Under the pieces are notes generated by a model that did not search any database, was not told the origin of the DNA, and saw only the letters and a program-made list of their open reading frames with translations. From the NCBI GenBank assembly GCA_943788195.1, contig CALSPH010000001.1, positions 1,064,001 through 1,128,000 of the forward strand: a stretch of 64,000 nucleotides of DNA, written 5' to 3'. A program made the position numbers and the translations under genes. Below are positions 55,076 through 64,000 of the stretch, in pieces. Position 1 is the stretch's first letter. The number at the start of each line of letters is the position of its first letter. This stretch comes from an uncultured Bacteroidia bacterium. GTDB taxonomy: Bacteria; Bacteroidota; Bacteroidia; NS11-12g; UBA955.

Positions 55076-55089
55076 GGTTGTATGCAACC
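55076..55089 (-). terminator. short hairpin downstream of kdsC
   Basis: GGTTG, TATG, CAACC between the kdsC stop (55098) and the next promoter. No T-tract follows, so termination is uncertain. Confidence 0.25.
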
Positions 55090-55097
55090 CAAAATAA

Positions 55098-55610
55098 TTA
55101 AAAGTGATGAAGCTCTTCTGTATACCACTTTTCCTGTAGTTTGAGTACTTTCTCCAGTATTTCTCTAGCGCATCCTTTGCCCCCTAAAAATGAACTAATG
55201 AAGAGCGATTTATGCTTAATGTCCGAAACGGCATCAGCTGGACAACATGGCAAGCCACAAATAGAAAGTAAAGGTAAATCGGGCATATCATCGCCCATGT
55301 AAGCAATTTCCTCGTTGGTGAGATTATACTTCTTTTTGAAATTTTCAAAGGCTTCTGTTTTATGTGCTTGTGCCAAGTAGATGTCTTTAACGCCTAATGC
55401 TTTAAAGCGATGTTCTATACCTTTACTATTTCCTCCGGAAATAATGGCTATTGGGTAACCTTGCTTTATTGCATGCTGTACTGCGAAACCATCTTTAATA
55501 TTAAATGTACGATAGGCTTCTCCTGTTTCTGTTACTTGGGTTGTGCCATCGGTCATTACACCATCGCAATCAAAGGCGAAGGCCTTAATATGCTTCATTT
55601 TATTGATCAT
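55098..55610 (-). CDS. kdsC: KdsC-like HAD phosphatase (3-deoxy-D-manno-octulosonate 8-phosphate phosphatase)
   Basis: Removes phosphate from KDO 8-phosphate on the way to lipopolysaccharide core; a tetrameric, capless HAD enzyme. 170 aa, correct size. Motif I FDCDGVMTDG near residues 13-22 holds the nucleophile Asp and general acid Asp; motif II is ISGGNSKGIEHR near 56-67; Lys in AQAHKTEAF and motif III YMGDDMPDLPLL complete the site. DGFAVQHAIKQGYP is typical of KdsC. Starts immediately after the sprA stop (no gap), so it is translationally close to sprA. Could also act on a related sugar acid phosphate. Confidence 0.88.
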   Translation of the reverse strand: MINKMKHIKAFAFDCDGVMTDGTTQVTETGEAYRTFNIKDGFAVQHAIKQGYPIAIISGGNSKGIEHRFKALGVKDIYLAQAHKTEAFENFKKKYNLTNEEIAYMGDDMPDLPLLSICGLPCCPADAVSDIKHKSLFISSFLGGKGCAREILEKVLKLQEKWYTEELHHF

Positions 55611-58600
55611 TTAATTAAAGATATATTGTAAACGCATTCCTAAACTAGTTAGTGCAGTTGGGAATGAGTTATTTACGAAAGGTTCAGTTACTTGTCGATT
55701 GTAATAGAAATTGATATTTAGGGCATCGTTAATTTTGTATTGGATATTGGGTTTAATCGATACCATGCGTTGTCCACTATTTGGAGTGCTAGTTACTTGT
55801 TCAATATTTCGTACCACAGATAGGTTGCTCATGATAGAAACATCCACATTGAAATTAAAATCATTCGGTAGATAAATCTTCTTTCCGTTTGATCTGAAAG
55901 GAAGCAATAGACCCGTTACTCGATAGCCTCCTGAAATAACAATTTCTTTCCGTTGATTTTCATTGATTTGAAAACTTCTTGGAACAAAAGTTAACAGCCT
56001 AGATTTATTATAATTTATTCTTCCTGTTATACCACTTTTGGTGGAGAAATTAACTCCAATTAAAGGAGAAAAACGTTCACTTATGGTGATAGCTGAAATT
56101 TGAATGTCTGGGTCATAACTTTGACCATGTCCAAACGTATCTACCTTGTATAATGCATCCACTCCGTTGTATCCACCAATGGTGTAACGTCCTGTATAAG
56201 AGTGTGTAATAGCAATATTGCTAAATATCTTTTTAATACTTTCTATTTTGGATAGGCCATTGTAATTAATATTCCAAGAAGGTAATGGGAACCTAATAAA
56301 AGGAGATAAGCGGGCATTATTTACATCCTTACCTGCATAAGATTGTAAGAAATTAATATAATACATACTTTGACTCGTTTTACCATATCCTAAAGGGTAA
56401 CCGTTAATAGTATCACGTCCTGTTCCAGCTACGCGGGTATCTTCGTTTTGCAGTCGTTGAGAAATGGTAAAGCGATTATTCAAGAATTCTGTAAACGCGT
56501 CACTTGCATAATCATTACTCGAGTTTCCAGCCGCTTCAAAAGCCGTTCTAATAAATACATAAGTGGAAGAGAAGGTTCCCGTTTGATTTGAGCTTAAGTC
56601 TCTGAAGTCGTTAAAATTATCAGTGGTATCGAATCTGAATTGACCTTGTTCGTTATCTGAGAATGTTTGTTCAAACGTTAGATTAATTCTGAAATTTCGT
56701 ATAGGCTCTATCGTTGAACGTAAGTTAAAATTCCGAGTGCTTGATTGTTGGTAGAAATTGGTGATTAATAAACTGTTACTCAAATGACCGTCTCTTGCCA
56801 TATTGTATCTAAATGATTCATCTTGCTCACCAAATGAATAAGGTAATCCTGGGGCATTCCGCAAGAAGTTATTGCCTAAATAGTCAATACTTCGATTAAA
56901 ACCAGGTAGACTATTGCCATCTCTTTGTGAGTATGACAAATTAATATTCCGAACCATCATTATACCGCGCAATACATGGTGGAAACTATTGAGTTCTTTC
57001 TTCTTTTTAGACCCTTTGTCTTCTTCTTCCTTGTTCTTATCTAGATTCTTTTTATCCTCTTTCTTCTTTTTCTTTTTTGGAGCAGGTGGGATACCTCGGT
57101 TAATATTCCGTAAAGCTGGTATTTTATTGTAAAGCTTGATTAAATTCAAGTTTGCATTTGCTGATTTGTCCCCGCTATTCCCAATGGTATTTCCTACTTC
57201 TTTCAGGTTTGGAGGAGCTTGATCCCAACTGAATGTAGAGCTATATCTCAGATTTGATGTGATCCAGTTCAGTGGTTTAATTTTGCCAAATGGAACATTA
57301 TAAGTAAGATTTGCTTGTTGGTTAAAGCGGGTCATTCTTCCGAAGTCATAGAGCTCCTGACGCACCGTATCTCTTTTCTCTTCGGTATTCAATTCGCCAA
57401 TCGGTTCTTGTATACGCGCATTTGTTGTGGCGGTATAATCGAGCCCTATGGAAGGCATTAATTTCCAGTTTAAATTATAGAATCGATTCAAGGTAAAATT
57501 CTTATCGTACAATTTGGGTGTAATACTCTTGAATAAATCATTACTTCGATTCAATAATTCACTGTATAAACGATCTGCATCCATCCTTAAATTGATGTTT
57601 TGTGGCAAATAATCGAATTGGGCATCCTTTAGTAAGGACCATTTATTTCCTTTAATCAACTTCGCAAAAGGTTTAAATGGTTTTGCTCTTGGTGAATAGG
57701 TATAGCCTAGACTTGCCCGATAGGTTTCAATTAGGTGTTCTTCAATTTGCGGACTTCTATTAAAGGCCCTTGAAAAAGCATAGCTCACATTAAAATTGGA
57801 AATATCCCAGGGTAGGGGAGCTTTGTCGCTTGTTCTTCTTTTGGCGACATTGGTGAAATTAATACTGTATCTCGATTGATAGGTTTGGGTTAATCGTTTT
57901 AAACTGTCGGATGCAGATCCATTTAGTAATGAATAGAGGGGTTTCAGTTCAACATCTGGGTTAAATGGATTGTATTTAGGGGTAATAAATGTTTCGGTAT
58001 ATCCAACAAACATTGGAATTGTAACCCCAGCTGCTTGCGGAAAGAATTTCCCTAATTCGAAATTTGAAGAAACATCATATTGCCATGTTTCTTCAAGATT
58101 ACGTTCATTCAATTTTTGCTGGATACCACCAAAGCCAATTGTACTAGCACTTCCGGTTAGGTTTACCGTTCCAAAATCGGCCAGCTTGGCTTGCATTCTT
58201 CCAACAGCAGCCCACCCACCTTGGTTATTGTGCCCAGATAACCGGAGCTCATTAAACCAAACTTCAGGACAGATTACTTTACCCGATTTATTACGGATAC
58301 CAAGCATGATAACGCGCACATTACTCAAATCAGGTAAACCTAACAAAGTAATTGTAGAACCAGTGTTTGGGTCAATACGCGTGAATGGTTTGTTTAATGA
58401 ACCTCCTTGATTCAAACGGTCTGTTTTGGCTGCAAATAATTGATTGAATTCAAGATCTAGATTATTGGCATCTGGCCATACATCAATGGGTAAATTAGCT
58501 CCGCTAGGAGTAATTTGCAATGGGATTTCATACTCGTAATAATTGCTTTGTAAATCTGTACCAAAACGGATAAAAGCAGTTAATTCACCGTTGTTTATAT

Positions 58601-61600
58601 TTTGGCCTTCTGCATGCACATACATTTGTAGATTCTTGTAATTCCGCATGTCATAATTGGTAGTTCTAAACACACCTCGTGCATCATCCGGTTGTAAATC
58701 ACAAGCTACAACGGACAGTGATTGTTCGTTTTGCTGCAAAGCGCCTGGTTGAGTAGGGTCTATTTCTCTAGAAAGTGTGGGCGGTAATACATAAGGAACG
58801 GGTTTCCGATTACTATTGTTTTCTACATTTACAGTATTCACTAAAACAGTAGTTCGATCATTTGGGTCAATTGGAATGATGGGTCCTGGAGCCTTTAGAG
58901 AATTTTCATAGATACGCCAATCTGTTCTCACCAATTGCATAGCAGCGAAACGGCAAACTAAAGAGGTGTCAAAGTTTTTAAGGAACATTCGCATAAAACG
59001 GATGCTCTTGAAATCATCAATATTTCCAACCTTACGTTGGTATTCTGTAATAGGTATTTTGAATTGATACCAACTCACCAATTCTTCAGCTCCATTTTGA
59101 AGTTTAACATTTTCTGTAACCACATCAGTAATGAAGTTGTCGCCTACATTCATTTTCGCAGGATCTAAATCAACCTTGTATTGAAAATAGTCCTCATTGG
59201 TGTTCATGGTAAAATCGCGATTTACGTCTTCATCATCCGGCACTAAGGTTGATGACATAGCAGTACCATCCGCTAATTTGTTCGAATTGCTATTACCTTG
59301 CTGGCCGTTAAATCGTGCATAACGATCTGTTATACCTGTTAGAGTAGTACTATAATTCGGATCATTGTAATATACATAATTGTCATTACAAGGATCTCCA
59401 TTCGCTTGGATAAAGAATGGAGATGAAGCACCAAAATTAGCCTCTATTTGATCTAAATAATCTGTTTTCCAGAAGCTACGTTCTTCAGCATCATTCATAC
59501 CGTCCAATCCCAAATCTTGATTGTCTCTGGCACCGGCAGCATTATCAAAAAAGTTATTCAAAGTGGTAACAATTGGCACGCGTGCTAAAGTAGTTACATC
59601 CGCTTTGTTGGTATTATTGCCATCCGGAGCTAATCCGTTTTCAAAACTTTTTCTTCTATCGGGCAATTGATCTTCAGATATTTCACCCAAATTAAAATAT
59701 AGCTCTCCAGAGTTTTGTTGATTGTAAATAAAAGGATCCATCAACCAAAATTCAAGATATGCTATGTTAGCTGCTTGAAAATCATTGGTTTCAATTCTTC
59801 GCATGATACCTCCCCATGTTTTATCGGGTTGAGCAAAGGTCCCATCACTTTTAAGGTCTGATGCACTGGTATTAAAATTGTATGACCCGCGTTGATTTGG
59901 ATAGAATGCTAAATCCAATGTTGGAATAATATTCGGCATCCCTTGTTGGATATTTCGATTGGGAAAAACTTCATTAATCAGCACTTGCCGTGCATAATGG
60001 TTCGATTTATCCTCAATGGTTAAATGGTCAGGCGTATTTCGATCATCTCTAAAGAAAACGGGATCAAGAGAATAGTACGCAAGTCTTGCGTTAAAATCAT
60101 TCCAATTAATTCGATCTGCAGAAGTGGTCCCAATTACTTCAGGAAAAAGATCCGGTTGCTTTTGAGGAACACTAGCGTAGCGCCAATTGCCTGTCGACCT
60201 TAAATCATACTGCGTTTCAGATGCCTCAAAATCATCTACTAGAGATATTCCACGCAAATTATTGTTTCCGTTTTTCTGAATAGATTTTGGTTCATGTGCA
60301 ATGAGCTTGGCATATTCCCCCTGTACAAGGAAGGTTGATTTCTCCTTGGTTTCAATAAATGGTATTTTGTCTACCATTTTCGTTAAGAACCTCGAATCTG
60401 TCGTATAACTTCCATCAAAACCGATAATGGTATTTAAGATAGGTTCACTTCCAATATTGGTTTTTGGTGTAAGTGGACGCTCATACATATGCATAATCGT
60501 GCTACCAAATAGTAAATTGTCATTTACCGTATAATCAAATCGTCCACCAAGCAATGTTTTTTGCTGCAGGTTAAAGAGCGAATTGTTTTCAGCGGAGACC
60601 TTTATTGTGCTCCCACTCGATAGAATACCTTGGTTTATAATGGTAACCTTACCAATATTATAATCAACGATGAAGTCTATTCCTTCAGTAAGCCGTAAAC
60701 CATTTGAGGTTACTGAAACGGCTCCTTCAGGGATATTAAAGGCACCAATCATTATTTCTGAACTGGATGTACCCGTATAGTTACCGCGCAGAAAGAATTT
60801 GTTTTTACTTACATCTTGCTGTGCTAGCCATTTAGTTGAATCATATAAAGATTGGTATGCATATTTTTTGGTTAAATCCGCATCGTTCAGTCGACTAGCC
60901 AAATGCTTACCAAATGGTTCTAGTACTGGGAAAATGACCAGTGCTTTCTCTTTGTTGATGGTCACTCGGTCAATCATATCAAAAACTCCATCGGGTTTAG
61001 CTTCCTGCTGTCGATTTATTTTATCTAAATTGAGAACGGTGAGGAGTGGTATACCAGAAACTCCAGGCACATTTTTTACAGGCAAATAGTTCAAATCTGA
61101 TCCCGAAGGGTCATCTGCGTAAATCACATTCAATTTAAAATCCTGAAGACTTAAGTTATAGGTACCCAAAGAATAGACGTTTTTCATCATCAAGTCCCAC
61201 ATTGGCAGTCTTGTTCGAATTGTGGTCCCCTTTAACATCTTGGTAAACAACATTGCTGATCTACCTTGATTTCCAGCAGAAGTATCCGAACCAAAATCTC
61301 GGGAGAATTCACCCACTTTAAAAACGCGTCCGTTCACTGTATACTCATAGGCAACTGCTAAAATTTCAGTATTATTTAATGACGAACTTAACGAGACGTA
61401 TCCAAGCGTTGGATGATAAGTAAATTCAGTACTTCTCAGTAATCGTGCATTGTTCAAGATATCCCAATCTAATCCCTTATTTGCCTCAGGGAAACGAGTA
61501 GTCATTACTTCTTCGGCCTCAGAAGATTTTCTCATTCCAGCCTCCTTGTCAATTAATTCGGATTTGATCAGGTTGTTATTGTTGTCGGAGAATGTTTCGG

Positions 61601-62771
61601 AATTGGTGCCATTGTCCCAAACAGTATTGTAAGGTTCTGCCTCACCTAAATCCATAAATGTGACAATATCTCTTGTGTCTGTAGCGCTTGCATTGGTGTT
61701 GGTAACCCAAACTTCAATATAATTAATAAAAAACGGGCTGCTGATAATGGGCAGATTGGTTAAAGCATTATCATAATTGTTTCTAAATGAATGGCCTAAA
61801 AAATAGTGTCTATTCTGATCGTAATTATCCGCTTGAATATCAAATTTGGTTACTTGAGCACCACCAGAAACTTCCGTTTCTGTAGTTTGACCCCTGCTTT
61901 GGGTAAAAATTACGGAGGTCTTAAGTCGGCCAAACTGCATGCTGGTTTTTACACCAAATAATGCATTACCTCCTTGAATCAAACTTCCATTGAGCGGTAA
62001 GCTCACATTACCCAGCTCAATTCCTTTTATAATATCATCTTCTTTACCCTGCCAGTTTAGTTTGGTTTGATTTTCAAACTCGAAGGTTGCATCAGTATTA
62101 TAATTAATACCCATGTTAATATATTTTCCAATCGAACCCCTAACATTCATTTGCAATTTTGGCTCGAATATCAATTGACCAGGTGGTTTTTGCTGTTGTG
62201 TAGGCAGTTGAGGGTTACGAACGGTATTCCATGAAGCACCTAAATTCATTTCGGCCATTCCACTATATTGAATATCAATAATGCCACCACCAAAAAGCTT
62301 ATCTAGGGCTTGAGGTGCGTCTAAAATGCTTGGTTTATTATTACCGCGTTTACCAAACCCACCGACATTGTCATCAGCTTGACTCCGTTCTTTAAAATAT
62401 TGGCTTCGTTCGTTTTTTTCTGAAAGCTTTAAATATTCTGTCAGAGAATAGCTTTTGCCAGTAAAGGTAGTTTTATCTCCAACTGTGCGATATACATCAT
62501 ACCTTTTGGTATTGATGTTATATTTAATGGTTTCCGAAATGTTTTCAGGATCTTTTAAATCCAGGGTATTTTTATAGCCTTCTTTCTTTGGTTTTAAAGG
62601 GTACTTTAATTTAGTACTGTCGTTATCTGAACTATCATTGGCAAGGATTGGTGCTTTTACAAAATCCAAATAACTCATTTTATTTTGAAAGGCATAGGTG
62701 AACAAGCCTCCAACTAAAGTAGTTAGGGTGATTAATGTAATAGTCCGCCTTAGGCGGATAGATTTCCTCAT
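55611..62771 (-). CDS. sprA: T9SS outer-membrane translocon / gliding motility protein SprA
   Basis: The giant 36-strand-class barrel through which T9SS cargo crosses the outer membrane; 2386 aa, close to the size of characterised SprA (about 2400). N-terminal signal-like segment RLRRTITLITLTTLVGG, a proline-rich linker, then SprA-specific blocks: GGIIDIQYSGMAEMNLGASW, RGSIGKYINMGINYNTDATF and GIELGNVSLPLNGSLIQGGNALFG, a motif recurring later as ISLVDDFEASETQYDLR. Residues about 1897-1926 are an almost pure Lys/Glu/Asp/Asn stretch. The barrel ends LTSLGMRLQYIFN. ATG at 62771 chosen over TTG at 62786. The ruvA-sprA order is known from other Bacteroidota (recalled). Confidence 0.95.
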   Translation of the reverse strand: MRKSIRLRRTITLITLTTLVGGLFTYAFQNKMSYLDFVKAPILANDSSDNDSTKLKYPLKPKKEGYKNTLDLKDPENISETIKYNINTKRYDVYRTVGDKTTFTGKSYSLTEYLKLSEKNERSQYFKERSQADDNVGGFGKRGNNKPSILDAPQALDKLFGGGIIDIQYSGMAEMNLGASWNTVRNPQLPTQQQKPPGQLIFEPKLQMNVRGSIGKYINMGINYNTDATFEFENQTKLNWQGKEDDIIKGIELGNVSLPLNGSLIQGGNALFGVKTSMQFGRLKTSVIFTQSRGQTTETEVSGGAQVTKFDIQADNYDQNRHYFLGHSFRNNYDNALTNLPIISSPFFINYIEVWVTNTNASATDTRDIVTFMDLGEAEPYNTVWDNGTNSETFSDNNNNLIKSELIDKEAGMRKSSEAEEVMTTRFPEANKGLDWDILNNARLLRSTEFTYHPTLGYVSLSSSLNNTEILAVAYEYTVNGRVFKVGEFSRDFGSDTSAGNQGRSAMLFTKMLKGTTIRTRLPMWDLMMKNVYSLGTYNLSLQDFKLNVIYADDPSGSDLNYLPVKNVPGVSGIPLLTVLNLDKINRQQEAKPDGVFDMIDRVTINKEKALVIFPVLEPFGKHLASRLNDADLTKKYAYQSLYDSTKWLAQQDVSKNKFFLRGNYTGTSSSEIMIGAFNIPEGAVSVTSNGLRLTEGIDFIVDYNIGKVTIINQGILSSGSTIKVSAENNSLFNLQQKTLLGGRFDYTVNDNLLFGSTIMHMYERPLTPKTNIGSEPILNTIIGFDGSYTTDSRFLTKMVDKIPFIETKEKSTFLVQGEYAKLIAHEPKSIQKNGNNNLRGISLVDDFEASETQYDLRSTGNWRYASVPQKQPDLFPEVIGTTSADRINWNDFNARLAYYSLDPVFFRDDRNTPDHLTIEDKSNHYARQVLINEVFPNRNIQQGMPNIIPTLDLAFYPNQRGSYNFNTSASDLKSDGTFAQPDKTWGGIMRRIETNDFQAANIAYLEFWLMDPFIYNQQNSGELYFNLGEISEDQLPDRRKSFENGLAPDGNNTNKADVTTLARVPIVTTLNNFFDNAAGARDNQDLGLDGMNDAEERSFWKTDYLDQIEANFGASSPFFIQANGDPCNDNYVYYNDPNYSTTLTGITDRYARFNGQQGNSNSNKLADGTAMSSTLVPDDEDVNRDFTMNTNEDYFQYKVDLDPAKMNVGDNFITDVVTENVKLQNGAEELVSWYQFKIPITEYQRKVGNIDDFKSIRFMRMFLKNFDTSLVCRFAAMQLVRTDWRIYENSLKAPGPIIPIDPNDRTTVLVNTVNVENNSNRKPVPYVLPPTLSREIDPTQPGALQQNEQSLSVVACDLQPDDARGVFRTTNYDMRNYKNLQMYVHAEGQNINNGELTAFIRFGTDLQSNYYEYEIPLQITPSGANLPIDVWPDANNLDLEFNQLFAAKTDRLNQGGSLNKPFTRIDPNTGSTITLLGLPDLSNVRVIMLGIRNKSGKVICPEVWFNELRLSGHNNQGGWAAVGRMQAKLADFGTVNLTGSASTIGFGGIQQKLNERNLEETWQYDVSSNFELGKFFPQAAGVTIPMFVGYTETFITPKYNPFNPDVELKPLYSLLNGSASDSLKRLTQTYQSRYSINFTNVAKRRTSDKAPLPWDISNFNVSYAFSRAFNRSPQIEEHLIETYRASLGYTYSPRAKPFKPFAKLIKGNKWSLLKDAQFDYLPQNINLRMDADRLYSELLNRSNDLFKSITPKLYDKNFTLNRFYNLNWKLMPSIGLDYTATTNARIQEPIGELNTEEKRDTVRQELYDFGRMTRFNQQANLTYNVPFGKIKPLNWITSNLRYSSTFSWDQAPPNLKEVGNTIGNSGDKSANANLNLIKLYNKIPALRNINRGIPPAPKKKKKKEDKKNLDKNKEEEDKGSKKKKELNSFHHVLRGIMMVRNINLSYSQRDGNSLPGFNRSIDYLGNNFLRNAPGLPYSFGEQDESFRYNMARDGHLSNSLLITNFYQQSSTRNFNLRSTIEPIRNFRINLTFEQTFSDNEQGQFRFDTTDNFNDFRDLSSNQTGTFSSTYVFIRTAFEAAGNSSNDYASDAFTEFLNNRFTISQRLQNEDTRVAGTGRDTINGYPLGYGKTSQSMYYINFLQSYAGKDVNNARLSPFIRFPLPSWNINYNGLSKIESIKKIFSNIAITHSYTGRYTIGGYNGVDALYKVDTFGHGQSYDPDIQISAITISERFSPLIGVNFSTKSGITGRINYNKSRLLTFVPRSFQINENQRKEIVISGGYRVTGLLLPFRSNGKKIYLPNDFNFNVDVSIMSNLSVVRNIEQVTSTPNSGQRMVSIKPNIQYKINDALNINFYYNRQVTEPFVNNSFPTALTSLGMRLQYIFN

Positions 62772-62838
62772 GATTGAGATAGCCAATGAATTATTAGTTT
62801 GTGTAGATTTTTTCTATAGGCTCTTCAGATTGGGTACG

Positions 62839-62846
62839 CAAAGTTA
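62839..62846 (-). promoter_or_regulatory. -7 element of sprA-kdsC
   Basis: TAACTTTG on the minus strand, exact TAnnTTTG, at the very 3' end of ruvA (stop at 62844). It would give sprA its own transcript with a leader of about 60 bases. No -33 TTG at normal spacing. Confidence 0.45.
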
Positions 62847-63431
62847 TAAAAGTTTTAGCGAATTTTTTATGATGCTTTCAACGCTAGAATCATCCGGATT
62901 TGAGGCCATTGATTTTTGAATAGCATGTTCAGCTTTTTGTCTATTGAAACCAAGTGCAATTAAAGCGTGCAGAGCTTCATGATTTGGTCCTTCACCTGCA
63001 CCCACTGCAGCACCTGCTGCAGCACCACCCAATTTACCTACTTTGTCTTTTAACTCAAGAACCATTCGTTGCGCCGTTTTTGGGCCAATGCCCTTTATGG
63101 AACTAATTAACGGAACGTTGTTATTTAATATTGCCATTACTAAGTCATTTGTTTTCAATGATGACAATATGAGTCGCGCAGTATTTGCTCCAATACCACT
63201 TACGCTAATCAATTGAATGAATAATTGTCTTTCTCCTTCTTCCGCAAAACCATATAGCGCGTGATGATCTTCGCGCACAATTTGATGCACATAAACGCGC
63301 AATGGATTGGTTTTTTTTACTTTGTCAAATGTGGCTAAAGAAATATGAATTCGATATCCAACGCCTTGGGCGTTTATTACAACAGAATCTGGTTTTATGC
63401 GGTCAACAGGACCTTCAATAAAGTCATACAT
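62844..63431 (-). CDS. ruvA: Holliday junction branch migration protein RuvA
   Basis: Tetrameric junction-binding subunit that loads the RuvB motor. 195 aa, standard. Domain I begins MYDFIEGPVDRIKPDSVVINAQGVGYRI with the typical G.GYRI strand and HQIVREDHHALYGF; domain II has two helix-hairpin-helix motifs (LISVSGIGANTARLIL and ISSIKGIGPKTAQRMVLELKDK); the C-terminal domain III (NHEALHALIALGFNRQKAEHAI) binds RuvB. The linker between domains II and III is Ala/Gly-rich. Directly upstream of sprA on the same strand; the sprA -7 element overlaps its stop. Confidence 0.96.
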   Translation of the reverse strand: MYDFIEGPVDRIKPDSVVINAQGVGYRIHISLATFDKVKKTNPLRVYVHQIVREDHHALYGFAEEGERQLFIQLISVSGIGANTARLILSSLKTNDLVMAILNNNVPLISSIKGIGPKTAQRMVLELKDKVGKLGGAAAGAAVGAGEGPNHEALHALIALGFNRQKAEHAIQKSMASNPDDSSVESIIKNSLKLL

Positions 63432-63502
63432 AGGTGTGGTAAAAATAAGGTTTATTCAAGGATTATTAAAGCGACTAGACATAAATCATAGACGTTTTAT
63501 TC

Positions 63503-64000
63503 TTATTTTTTGTTGGCCAATAAGAATAAAACTGCCATACGAGTGGCAACGCCATTTTCAACCTGATCTAGAATTAAGGCATGTTCGCTATCTGCTATGT
63601 CGCTGCTAATTTCAACTCCTCGATTGATGGGGCCTGGATGCATAATAGTGATTTCCTTTTTAAGTTTGTTCAACCTAGGTATGGTTAATCCATATTGTAG
63701 TTGATAGTCGGTTAAGCTCGGGAAATAGCTAATTTCTTGCCGCTCCAATTGAATGCGTAGCATATTGGCTACATCGCACCAGGCTAGAGCCTCATCCAAA
63801 TTATGACTTACCTCTACACCCAATGACCTGATATGCCGGGGTATTAAAGTTTGTGGACCACATACCATCACTTCTGCACCTAATTTTTGCAAGCAAAATA
63901 TATTTGATAAGGCAACCCTAGAGTGCAAGATATCTCCAACAATAGCTACTTTTTTACCCTTAACCGTACCTAATTTTTCTCGTATGGTAAACGCATCAAG
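63503..64000 (-). CDS. pyrB: aspartate carbamoyltransferase catalytic chain (partial, C-terminal part)
   Basis: Second step of pyrimidine synthesis, joining carbamoyl phosphate to aspartate. The minus-strand frame runs off the right edge; its last visible part reads FTIREKLGTVKGKKVAIVGDILHSRVALSNIF, the conserved ATCase hinge with the HSRV motif, followed by GPQTLIPRHI, DEALAWCDVANMLRIQLER (the aspartate-domain V-x-x-L-R-I-Q-x-ER motif), IMHPGPINRGVEI (HPGP-NR) and the C-terminal NGVATRMAVLFLL. The carbamoyl-phosphate-binding N-terminus (STRT motif) lies outside. A TTG at 63928 inside the gene opens a shorter frame but is not the start. Confidence 0.95.
   Translation of the reverse strand, partial: LDAFTIREKLGTVKGKKVAIVGDILHSRVALSNIFCLQKLGAEVMVCGPQTLIPRHIRSLGVEVSHNLDEALAWCDVANMLRIQLERQEISYFPSLTDYQLQYGLTIPRLNKLKKEITIMHPGPINRGVEISSDIADSEHALILDQVENGVATRMAVLFLLANKK

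Noticed and set aside
56994..57080. Polypurine/polypyrimidine tract as a triplex or recombination element
   Set aside because: It is fully explained as the coding sequence for a Lys/Glu-rich loop of SprA.
57970..58410. Long plus-strand open frame (146 codons) antisense to sprA
   Set aside because: It lies wholly inside the sprA coding frame, has no promoter, signal or family motif, and fits the chance opening expected opposite a long gene. The same applies to other antisense frames, for example 50057-50440, 47986-48333 and 36246-36584.
63503..63928. A stand-alone 141-codon gene starting at TTG 63928
   Set aside because: The frame continues without a stop to the window edge and the upstream residues match aspartate carbamoyltransferase, so it is the tail of pyrB.

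Overview
The window is a gene-dense, AT-rich stretch of a Bacteroidota chromosome, probably from a free-living, possibly gliding member of the phylum; I cannot place it below phylum. The case for Bacteroidota: a full-length SprA (type IX secretion, T9SS), at least five secreted proteins with T9SS type A or type B C-terminal sorting domains, a PorV/PorQ-family barrel, a TonB receptor paired with a DUF4249 lipoprotein, a DUF3276 (PUR-fold) protein, and many copies of the phylum-specific -7 promoter element TAnnTTTG just upstream of genes. I see no rRNA, tRNA, CRISPR array, insertion sequence or phage gene; this reads as core chromosome with secreted and surface-protein genes interspersed.

Layout. 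1-2006 (minus): hddC (cut by the edge), gmhA and hddA, for GDP-D-glycero-alpha-D-manno-heptose. 2083-7547 (plus): a large Ig-repeat T9SS type B protein, a methyltransferase and a T9SS peptidoglycan-recognition amidase. 7572-11949 (minus): lon and a sodium:solute symporter. 12028-15600 (plus): a lipoprotein, pfkA, recN. 15620-17752 (minus): PUR protein, ABC exporter. 17830-18426 (plus): uridine-kinase-like protein. 18477-22262 (minus): NHL/PKD T9SS protein, purC, phoH-like gene. 22325-29341 (plus): SAM hydroxide adenosyltransferase-like protein, ABM monooxygenase, TPR/CAP protein, lipoprotein, two OmpH/Skp chaperones, murI, a 2-hydroxyacid dehydrogenase and a small secreted ORF. 29585-38474 (plus): TonB receptor, 1288-aa T9SS protein, PorV-like barrel. 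38557-39425: greA and a HIT protein.

39422-40474 (minus) is a TPR protein, divergent from an RNA-related operon (40537-43336: beta-CASP nuclease, queuosine-precursor transporter, mnmD). 43342-45544: universal stress protein and cation/proton antiporter, divergent. 45641-46084: a divergent Gre-like protein. 46213-49512 (minus): fabI, an ALDH7-type dehydrogenase, a DUF4846 lipoprotein. 49656-52908 (plus): TonB receptor plus DUF4249 lipoprotein. 52898-64000 (minus): T9SS type B PKD protein, kdsC, sprA, ruvA and pyrB (cut by the edge).

How it fits together: sprA encodes the T9SS outer-membrane translocon, and its likely cargo is encoded around it at five loci. The receptor / giant T9SS protein / PorV-like block at 29.6-38.5 kb is the most system-like unit of unknown function. 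The TAnnTTTG elements also act as a start-site test: at several genes the longest ORF begins inside or upstream of its own promoter, so I moved those starts downstream. Non-ATG starts (TTG, GTG) are frequent. All family assignments were made by reading motifs; no database search was run.
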